A program made the translations under genes and the position numbers. Of a stretch of DNA of 64,000 nucleotides, positions 11,504 to 21,274 are shown piece after piece; position 1 is the stretch's first letter, and every line of letters starts with the position of its first letter. The notes beneath the pieces were generated by a model. It did no database searches, had not been told where the DNA came from, and saw only the letters and a list, made by a program, of their open reading frames with translations. Source of the DNA: Malachius bipustulatus (lineage: Eukaryota; Arthropoda; Insecta; Coleoptera; Melyridae); contig OU342639.1 of assembly GCA_910589415.1 (NCBI GenBank), forward strand, positions 10,486,268-10,550,267, in the 5' to 3' direction.

Positions 11504-12493
11504 CAGGGTGCACCATGTATCCTTCTCTATATTGCTATCTCCTAACGCTAACGGATACAGGGTCGGTTAAACAAGTCAGCGTAATTTTGTGGCCATCTCG
11601 ATTCCGTCGAGACATACAAGATATCTGTGACCGTTCCTGAAATATCCTGAAAAAACTGAAAAATCGAGATTTCATATTTTTTCCATATCTTATTTATTAT
11701 TGGAGATTAATGAATAATTTTTTGTGGGCTTACATAAGTCGTCAAGAGCTACCCATCTGACATTTCAAAAATTTTCAAAGCCGACTAGATCCCAGAATTT
11801 TCATAGTCAACTTTCGTTTTTCTTATGGCCACCATAGTATTTTTTATGTTGTTCGGTATAAAAAAAATCATAAAAACAAAAAATTGTTAAACTTCAAAAA
11901 ATAAATTAAAAAAATTTTTCTTCTTTTTTCTTTACAAAAAAGACACATTTTTAGACCGACTTTCATAGATAAATTAAAAAACCATAAGGCAAGCCCTATT
12001 TCGGCGTATTTTACAAATGTTGACGTTTTTCGACGTTTTTTTATTAGATTTTTCTTTGAAAAATTAAGAATAAAAATTAAAAAAAATTTTTTTTAAGTTT
12101 ATTAATTTTTGGTTTCCATTATTTTTTTCATATCGAACGACATAAAAAAATAATATGGCGGCCATAAGAAAAACGAAAGTTGACTGTGAAAACTCTTGGA
12201 CCTAGTAGGCCTTGAAAATTTTTGAAATGTCAGATGGATAGCTCTTAACGGCTTATGTAAGCCTACAAAAAATTATTTATTAATTTCCAATAATAAAAAA
12301 GATATGAGGAAAATAAGAAATCTCGATTTTTCAGTTTTTTCAGGATATTTCAGGAACGGTCACAGATATCTTGCATGTTTTGACGAATTCAAGATGGCCA
12401 CAAAACTGCGCATCTTTTCTCTAATTTAACCGACCCTGTATCTCTTAGCGTTCAGGAGATAGCAATATAGAGAAGGATACATGGTGCACCCTG
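11504..12493. mobile_element. 990-bp fold-back (long inverted repeat) element, TA-flanked
   Basis: The left arm (about 11504-11870) reads CAGGGTGCACCATGTATCCT and continues through an ACCGTTCCTGAAATATCCTG block to a CTTATGGCCACCATA block. The right arm (about 12130-12493) is its reverse complement, ending AGGATACATGGTGCACCCTG. Arms are about 365 bp and roughly 85% alike by eye, around an AT-rich loop of about 260 bp. TA lies immediately outside both ends (11502-11503 and 12494-12495), consistent with a TA target-site duplication. No transposase is visible, so mobilisation would have to be supplied from elsewhere. Confidence 0.8.
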
Positions 12494-12589
12494 TAGATCC
12501 ATGGTATGAATTTCAGTTCCAGAGAAAATGGTGCTTAACTAAATTTCAAAATTACAAAAGAAAATTGTCAAAAAACTTTTGAAAAAATT

Positions 12590-12850
12590 CTTTAAATATT
12601 CCCTAAATGTAAGTGCTAAATTGACGGGAGGAATAAAAACGAATACCTGGAGGGAAATTTTGGAATTTATTAAAATTTCTCTCACATTTTTCGAGGTTTT
12701 TGGTCCACAGCGTCACAAACGCGAAGAAACCATCTTAGAAGTTCAAGTTAAGTTAAAATTTCGAAATTTTACGATGAATATTTTCAATTTTTTTATAAAC
12801 TCAAATACATGCAGGGTCACAATACCCATAATTTAAAATTATTTTGGACT
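12590..12850 (+). repeat. Dispersed repeat, copy A (left flank of a fold-back)
   Basis: This stretch resembles 13850-14150. Shared blocks in the same order are an AATTGACGGGAGGAATAAAA-like block, an ATACCTGGAGGGAAATTTT-like block, CACATTTTTCG and a CATAATTTAAAATTATTTTG block. A third copy of the last block is near 52742-52775. Copy A is followed directly by the fold-back element at 12852, which therefore sits inside or beside this repeat family. Confidence 0.6.
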
Positions 12851-12851
12851 A

Positions 12852-13693
12852 TACAGTGTGTGTCACAGGCATGGTACACCCCTTTTTTTTCTTTATTTTT
12901 GGAGATAATTTTTTGAAATTTGGTACGTCGCATATTCTCGATAGAGCGCAATTTTTAGCAGAAATTGAGTTTTTTCCCACATCCGGTTTTTCCGGAAATG
13001 TTACAAGCTTTTTATTTTTAAATGGGATGGGACACCTATATATTCTTATATTTTTGGATTCTATGCATTTGTACAAATCCAACAATACCACATAAGTACC
13101 ATTTTAAATGTCAAATTTGTTTTTATTTAATTTTATATTTCTCAGTTATAGTGTGCCATGACTTTAGTTGTGTTCGTCACAGATGCAAAATGGGTACACC
13201 AAAATGTCCCTTTAAGAGTACTAGTAGATGGTACCTCGGTACCAATATGGTACCATTTGAAAAAAATCCAGCTCAAAAAATCATTCCGGTGCGCATAATT
13301 TATCCATAAATCACTTAATTTAGTACTTTGAACAAAAATTCGATTTTTCTAGCATTAGATGATCCAATTCGAGTAAAACGAAATAGTCATGGCACACTAT
13401 AATTGAGAAATAAAAAATTAAATAAAAACAAATTTGACATTTAAAATGGTACTTATGTGGTATTGTTGGATTTGTACAAATGTATAGAGTCCAAAAATAT
13501 AATGATATATAGGGTGTTCCATTTAAAAATAAAAAGTTGGTAACATTTCCGGAAAAACCGGATGTGGGAGAAAATTAAATTTTCTGCTAAAAAGTGCGCT
13601 CTATCGAGAATATACGACGTACCAAATTTCACAAAATTATCTCAAAAAATAAAGAAAAAAAAGGGGGTGTACCATGACTGTGACACACACTGT
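12852..13693. mobile_element. 842-bp fold-back element, TA-flanked
   Basis: The left end TACAGTGTGTGTCACAGGCA is mirrored by the right end GACTGTGACACACACTGTA. The two arms (about 12852-13165 and 13385-13693) pair over more than 300 bp, including a CATCCGGTTTTTCCGGAAAT block in each. The loop of about 220 bp contains CCTCGGTACCAATATGGTAC. TA lies outside each end (12850-12851 and 13694-13695). Overlapping open frames on both strands here are by-products of the palindrome. No transposase is present. Confidence 0.8.
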
Positions 13694-13849
13694 ATAGAGT
13701 GTCCCATATTTTTTTAATGGAATGCTTCTAGGATATTTCATTTTCAAATTATCAGGTGGCCAAAAAGTGGTGAATTTTTAAATGTTATTGATTTTTTATT
13801 CATTTTTGTTAAAGGAATTTTGTGTTTGTTTATTTTAACTGCTATATTA

Positions 13850-14150
13850 GTCAAAATTGTTTATTTTAATTATAAAAATTCAAAAATTGACGAGAGTAAT
13901 AAAAACAAATACCATCGAAGGGAGAAATTTTCGAATTTAATAAAAAAAAAATTCACATTTTTCGGAATTAATGGTTTATTTCACAACAAAAACGTGAAGT
14001 TGAAATTTCAAAATTATGATTTCTTTCATATACAGCGTGTGTCCCGGTCTCTGTATGGGCCAAGCGATTAATATTTTTAATTTGTTTATAAATTCAAATG
14101 CAGGTTCACAATGGCCATAATTTAATATTATTTTGAACCATATAGGTACA
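13850..14150 (+). repeat. Dispersed repeat, copy B
   Basis: This is the second copy of the repeat at 12590-12850. It has an extra TACAGCGTGTGTCCCGGTCT insertion near 14031 and ends with CACAATGGCCATAATTTAAT followed by TACAGAGTGTCCCATATGGG. Frames across it are open only because of AT-rich composition. Confidence 0.6.
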
Positions 14151-17100
14151 GAGTGTCCCATATGGGAGTGATGGGACAGTCTCAAATGGGACAAGTTATG
14201 TTTTTTTTTTTAATGGGAAGCTGTTATGTTGTTGCATTCTTAAATTGTCTGAGAGAATGGAATGCAGGAAATTTTGAATTTTCACAGTTTAAATTTGTAA
14301 CGAATAATTTATGAGATATCCAAGTGATAATCGCAATTTTCAAAAAAGGTAAAAAAAGGTAGTAAAAATGACGTGGGACACCAGTATAAATAGGTGTCTT
14401 ATTACACAGCACATCTGGTGGATATCTAACGAATGTTGCCTAAATTTTCCCTAAAACGATTCCTTTTTTTTGTAATTTTGAAGTTTAAATAAACGTCATG
14501 TCTCTGGAACTGGAACTAATACAGTCACACCATGGATCTAGTGTGCTCTAATTTATCTTATAAAAGCACAAAAAAAGTAAAAACAAAGAAAGTGTTCCCA
14601 GATTTTTTCCAGATTATAAGCAGTAACTTTATAGGAGAAATTTTTCTAGTAACGTGCGCTTCCATATTTTTAGTTTTAATCGATATCAGGAGATGCATTA
14701 ATAGATTTTTTCTTATTTACACAATATGGGAGTAAATATAAGTTGTGATATATTTATTCAAACCACTTGCTATTGTTCTCTGTTTTCTTATCATATACAA
14801 AACTCGAACTGGCGTCTCTATACATTAATGTATCCCAGATAAGAATGCACAGCAGGGGATCTTGTAACTACCTATGAGAGATATAGGAGTCGGTTAAATG
14901 GGAAAAAAGTTCTCAAAGATGCTGAATCTGAACACATAATTATGTTTTAGATTTTTGATTGGTGAATTCGACTTAGACAAAATTTGTCATTTTGTTGTAA
15001 ATTTTATAATAATTCAAGACCCATGCAATAATAATAGTGTCTTCAAAATTTAGCATTGCTAAAAGTACCTATACATATTTGTTCTTATCTTGGACACAGT
15101 TGAATATTGCAGTTCAATAGTTTTTTAATTGAAATAACCATTACATCTTAATGGATTTTTTAGATTCTAGAAGTCAAATAAATATTGTTAGTGAATTATT
15201 AATTTGGTCCCCTTATCTTCTAAATTAACAAAAGTCGAAGAAGAACATTGTTCATTATATATTTATTTAAGGTATTAGGAATACCTGAGTAATATCTTAC
15301 TGTAAACAATGAGACATTTGTTTATTTCTTCTGGAAGATTTATTACTCAATAATGGTTTTAGTAATTTTTTTAAATTATTTTTCATGAGGTTATTATTTA
15401 AGAAAAATTTACTTGTCCCTTCTCTTATAATTAATTATAGTCAATAGAAAACGGAATTCCCAGCCGTCCATACCCTTACTAATGAGAAATAAAATTTTTT
15501 GTTATTACACGAATTTGTAATTCATTTCCGCTGAAAGCCAAAACTGTTCGAGGACACTGCACAAGGAAGGACAATAATTGCACTTACATTTATATTTGTA
15601 TCAGCGTTGTTTTGATATGAACGGACAGTCGCGTTTTGTTCGCTTTGTATGAATAGCAAGATGTAGGTAAGGAAAGTTAAGGTAAGAATTAAGGAACTAC
15701 CTACCTATGAAGTTCACGATTCCGGTGGCTCGGTGACACGAAGCGTGAACAGTTGCTTGCTACGGACTTTGCTCTTCAGCGATTAGTGCGATTACCTACT
15801 CAGCTACTTCAGTCCACTGAACTCTAAAACCAAAACGTGTTTCCGTTTGCAAATATCTTAAAAAAAATATTTCGAAAATATTGCTTTCAAATCAAAGCCT
15901 ACCAACCAAACTTTCGTCTTGCGTCCCTCTACGTTCTTATTTTCCGTCGTAACCCCTCTTTCAAAAAGACTGCGAATTTTGGGTCATTCTAATTTCAAAT
16001 TTGGGTATCAGTGGTAAGCGCTAATTACCGGATTATTCCGAATTTTTCCAAAATTTAAACTAACTACTAATACTATGATGTATAGGCATGCATCAAAAAA
16101 TGCACCGTGTAAACGAGCCACAGGCTAAGATCCCGAAGCCGTCGTCGTGATAGCTGTTAGTTACCTATCCACGGTGTTCTGTATGAACAGCTGCTTACCG
16201 GCTGCCTCAAGGCAGGACAGAGGTGCACACTCTACTGCTCTTCCGATAAATCACATTCGTTATTAAGGTACCGTGCACCTTTACAATATCTAGATCTAGA
16301 CACTCATCAAAAATCAAGACAACAGCCATACTGTAAGGTCTGCAGTAGTTCCTCTCTACGCTCTTTGAATATTTTCAAGGTCCAAAGCACGATGTCGGAA
16401 ATATTTGTCTTTTTTTTAAATTAAATTACATAGGTACATATTTACATTTTCTTACCATACAGGACTTGGAAATACTCATACTCCTAATGAAACTTTGAAC
16501 GGAATGAATGAAAGAAAGAACGCAGATTTATTTTTCTGATGGTCGCCATTTCAAGTTTTTATACAGTCGTAGGTACAAACAACCATGTAAGGTGTAGGTA
16601 AAACCCTGCTCACCGCTCTCAAAGGAAAAAAAAAATTTCAACACAGCAAATCGTCTTTTTTCATGCCCTGAAAAAAATGGCGTTAGAATGACCAAAAGAG
16701 ATGTTAAATAAGAAATTGAAACATGACCGTAATTTCACATAAATAAATTTTAATGTCTATTTTGTTTCACTAGTTTCACCTTCAAAATTTGCGATCTGGC
16801 ATCCATGCAAAAACTTGAAATAACCTCCAAGTCCATTTAGATAAAAAGCAGACTAGGCACATCAATTTTAATTTGCCCTCATTTCCGAAATGTCAATATG
16901 TCAATATAAACTGTTGCTATTCGACTTTTTTATAAAGCTATTATAACCAATGGGAAATGAGTCATGGAATGCCACACGGTTGGAGACTATGGAAACTATT
17001 GAAAAACTATTTAAAAAAACTAATTCCAAGAATTCCTGCAGTTTTTCTCGAACAAGCTGGAAGCAGGGTGAAATTGCAACTGAAAAGCTGGAAACAATCG

Positions 17101-18183
17101 TACATTTTGTACAGTTGACAATATTGCAGTAACTGAGAGAGAGAAAAAGAAAATATGTAGGTGGACAACCAAAAATAAACATTTGTGATCGTTCGCAAGA
17201 GTTGAACATTCATAAATCGTCAGTTTTCGATTTAAAAAAAATCAAAATTACATACCTTCAGATATGAAGCTCATTCCCACCAATGTAAACAAACTATGTA
17301 AACAATAAGTGAACAAGCAATGCATACTCAAAAAATGACAGGAAAATGGACAAGGTCCCATTGTAACCATGACCGAAACTCGTAATCTTGAGACGGCTCA
17401 AACTTATTTTTTGCATTAATTGGAAGAAATTTATTTGTACAAACAAAAAATCAGGGAGAGTTTGTCCAAGATCGCGTGATTTAACCACCCCTAAATTATT
17501 TTCTTCCCAGAATCCAAATTATATGACATTCCTCTTACTGGTGGTAGCAGTATGGTGGGAAGGGGTTGTGGACCACAAGCGACTGAGCCACCAATGACCT
17601 TTTTCGTAATTCCCGCACCATGGTGGTACCGGAACTCCTATTTGCTTATACCTTCCCGACCTTTCAATAAAAATCAGGACGCCTATGCTACTGCTACCAG
17701 TATCTTGCAAGTTTTGTGCAGATAAAGTTGGAGCAGTTGTAAGTGACATTTATCACAATTTACAACTTTTGCATTTATTCACATTAACCTATTTCGAGGA
17801 AAGGTCATTTAATGTCCTGATTCTCTCTATTATACATACATTTGAATATAAAAAAATGGTACGATGTAATGATTACGGAAAGTTAATATAAAGGTGTCAG
17901 TTCTTCGTCCTTTTTTTATTGCTATATAGGAATTAATGCTTGAGTTCAATTATTCACATTCCTCATTCATTTTCTCGTCGTTTTTATGAAAAAAGTACTT
18001 AATTTACAATATAGTTCCACGTTTATTCTACCTTTAGTAATAATAGGTGTCAGTCAAAGGTGTTTTTTTTTCAAGTGGTGCCTTTACGTTGAAATTATCA
18101 TCGAAATATTCCATATGTGGTAATTAATCACAATTATTTGCAATTATTTACAAATACCATTATGTGTAGTGTGAATCTGACTG
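14151..18183. other. Upstream non-coding DNA, partly less AT-rich
   Basis: I recognise no gene. The part at about 15700-16300 is less AT-rich than its surroundings and has an E-box (CAGCTGC, 16188-16194). It looks like unique rather than repeat DNA and could be regulatory. An imperfect inverted repeat (arms about 17536-17552 and 17686-17702, TACTGGTGGTAGCAGTA and TACTGCTACCAGTA) encloses about 130 bases. The rest is AT-rich with chance frames. Confidence 0.4.
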
Positions 18184-18250
18184 ATATGACATGCTGATGA
18201 GTCCGTACCAAGGGCCGAAAGGGCACCGTTCATGTCTTCATGTGTCATAT
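18184..18250 (+). ncRNA. Hammerhead ribozyme-like motif, type I
   Basis: The conserved core boxes appear in order and spacing: CTGATGA (18194-18200), a stem II hairpin starting GTCC (18201) and closing GGGCC (18212-18216), GAAA (18217-18220), a very short stem III (18221-18228) and a GTT cleavage triplet (18228-18230). Stem I is closed by GACATG (18188-18193) with CATGTC (18231-18236), then by ATAT (18184-18187) with ATAT (18247-18250) across a one-sided 10-nt loop. Such an internal loop in stem I could contact loop II, as in active natural ribozymes. Weak points are a mismatch or bulge near the base of stem II, a G-G mismatch and tiny loop in stem III, and GUU rather than GUC. Very short stem III is known in newt satellite and animal retroelement hammerheads. 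Only one copy is seen. Confidence 0.72.
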
Positions 18251-18472
18251 TTATAATGGAATTCATGTTTCGGGATCTTTTTTTTTCAAAATTTTTACGT
18301 GTTCACACCCCGAATATTAATGAACTCTGTACTATTTTTCTGTACTAAAAAGTAGGTACTCTTTTATGGAATAATTATTGCAACTATCATCGTTATTTTT
18401 TTTGTTGCAACACAACCCTTTATAAAATTTCCCGAACTTCACGAGCGCATGGCCTCCCATATATTCTTAAAC

Positions 18473-18509
18473 TGCTGGTGGTGGTGTCGACTGGTGCTGG
18501 TGCTGGTAG
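18473..18509 (+). repeat. CTGGTG microsatellite, interrupted
   Basis: CTGCTGGTGGTGGTGTCGAC followed by TGGTGCTGGTGCTGG is the complement-strand form of the CACCAG tract at 10062. Confidence 0.8.
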
Positions 18510-21274
18510 GTCCAACATTATTATTTAGTGCTCCACGGAATACAAATTAGTTCATTGAGGGGTAACTCGGCTCATTTTATTATTATCATTACCCATTGCC
18601 CATTGTGAAAGACAACAATGGCCACCTTGTACTTTCTGATGCTGCACGAATTCAAAATTAAAAAAGCCCGAAGCCTGTAGCCTATATTTTAGCTGAAGTG
18701 GAGTGTGATTGAGTGGCTGTATTCACTCTATAGGCAGTTCACGATTATTTAGACGAAGAGTTTGAAGATCAGTGAAGGCAGCGTCGTGAGTTATTCTTTC
18801 ATTTCATGATTTATTGTTTCTTTGCTTTTAATTTTGTCCATATCGAGAAATATTTATATTTTTGCATTACATGCCTTACAAGAATTGAAAAAAACTTTGA
18901 AAAAGTATTACAGTATACAGCAAAAAAAAAGTCAATTTTACTAATACCTACATTCTCTTATTGATTAAGAAAATATGCTTCATCCCTTATATAATTAAAA
19001 AATTGTGGTTTGTCATTGCAGGGATTGAAAAATTTCTAGTGCTATATTTGAAGATGGTAGATCCTCCATTCTTCTAAAAAACTTGTTTTGAAAGATATGC
19101 CTGAATTTCTTCTGAATATATCTGGATATAAAAATATATACTACAGTGAAAGTCGTAGATATTAAGACGTTATTAAAAAGGCTATTAAGGTGTTAGGGTG
19201 GTAGCTATTCTATAAAATAGTATCGATTTATTTTCTAGACTAGATCGAGCATCACTGAAATATTAAATAATTTATCTACCCGATAAAAGTTACAGAATTC
19301 CGGTATAGTTTTTAGTAACTCGTATTATAGGAGTTACAGACAGAATATTGGACAGCAACGCCCAACAAGAACCGAGCTTTTGCGCAAATTCGAGTAAGAA
19401 AGTTGATCTTATAAATGATTACAGAAATATCAATTAACAATTAATTATGCTTCGATCAATTATGCCACCTTAATCAAGTTTAGATCTAATAAGCTCCATG
19501 TTCCTCAATAGTTGCAAGTAGTAAGGGGTTTTTAATAAATTTGCTGTTCCGACTTGTTTCGAAGTACATATTGCTTGATGATCCTTGACCGCAGCTTTCG
19601 AAATTAATGAGTGCTTGGAGCTTCTGCAGTTTCTCTTCTGAAGATTACAAGATGAGCTTATATTCGTGAAATTAAACTTTTAATTTTTAAAGAAGCCCTT
19701 GTAAGCTTTTTTTTTTAATTCACTTTTGTTTCGTTTAATATTATGAGCGCTTCTTGGGACATCTCTAAATCCGTTATGGGAAACTTTCTGCAGAATTAGA
19801 ACTATTAGAATCGTCTTTTGTTAGATTTGATCTATTAGCGTTTACAACTCTCAGTGCTTCCAATGTTTATATTTTTTGGGAAAACGATTGCAGTTTTGGC
19901 AAAATTGTTTCTAGAAAATGCAAAAATAAAAAAACTCACACTCTGTGACCACAGAAATTCAATTGTTGGCAGGAATTCTAGAGCATCACATCATGGCAAA
20001 CTTTTTTATTGGCGGATCTTTAAGAGTTTTTTGCAACTATTTGGAGTAAAAGTCTTCTAGACTGTTTTTAGAGTTCCTTTAAATCGGCAAGTAATTTTTC
20101 TGCAAGACGGAATACACCCCCGCATGCACGCGAAATTAAGCATAGAAATAGAAATAGAAATAATAAAAAATAAATAGCCAACTTAAAGCCCTGATTTGAC
20201 AGTTATAAAATGATGTTAGAATAATTTGTATATTATTAAGATCCAGCGAAAAAACTATTAGAAGATATAACAGGACTCTTGAAAAAGGAATGTTATTTAT
20301 TTTCCATATCCGGTCACGAGGCAATTCTTCATAATTTTTCAAGAGCAAATCTTCCTGTTTATTCATTAATAGGTCATATACTTACCCCATTTCCGTTGCA
20401 TAAGGGTGTGTCATACGGATGCAGGTCCTTTAAAAAGTAATACACGTATTCCTAAATTCTATAGGATTATTATTTATTCTTCCTCTTTTTATCTTCCACG
20501 GCTTGCTTCGAAGAGGGAGACGGGCAATCTTAATGCTTTTCTACTTTCTTATGAACAATAACTGCCTGGAAAAAAATTGAACTGATTTCAATATAATTTC
20601 TTGTTCCAATAAACAAGATGCAGAGATTTCACTTTTCAGTTCCTGAAGTTATTGAGAAGGAGTGTCATCGACATTTGTTTTCGAAGAAGTTTAAAAGAAA
20701 TCTTAAGCTGGCCAGTGAGGCGATCTGGTATTTCGTCTTAAATTGATTATGTAAAAAAAGCTGATATGAGTGGAGGTGCCATCAGGTTGAAATCATAAAA
20801 GTTTCGTTTTTCAGCTAATGGAAGATCGTCTATTTTTTTGTATCATTTATAATCGTTATTTCTCCAAATTTTAAAAGGTACCTTTATCCAGTTCTGAAAA
20901 ATTCAACCTTTTTTACTTGAACATACAAGGTGTCCCATTTTTAAGTCCATAACCTTAGCTTATTAATATTGAAAATTATAGGCACTTCTTCTGAACTGTT
21001 TGAAATTTTTTCGATAAAATTTGGCTTAGGTTAAATGGTAAAAGACTAATAAATTTATAGGCAAACATTTTTACAAAATATAAGCAGTGGTGCAGTGGTG
21101 GTGTATTATTTAAATAGGGTTCCCAAAATTGCTAGGCCACTTGAGAAAATAATATTTTTTATACCGAGTTTGAAATTTCTGTTTTGTTCCCTTGTATGGG
21201 CAGGGCCCATTTGGGTTAAAAGGAAATGGATGCTTGAAATTTCGGGAACGTGTTTTTCTTTCGAAAATCCATAT
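18510..21274. other. Upstream stretch without recognised gene
   Basis: AT-rich DNA with only short chance frames. An AGGTGTCCCATTTTTAAG element end occurs near 20932 without a clear partner. Confidence 0.4.

Noticed and set aside
13820..14194. Overlapping frames in the 13.8-14.2 kb repeat
   Set aside because: They lie in a dispersed non-coding repeat whose other copy does not keep the frame.
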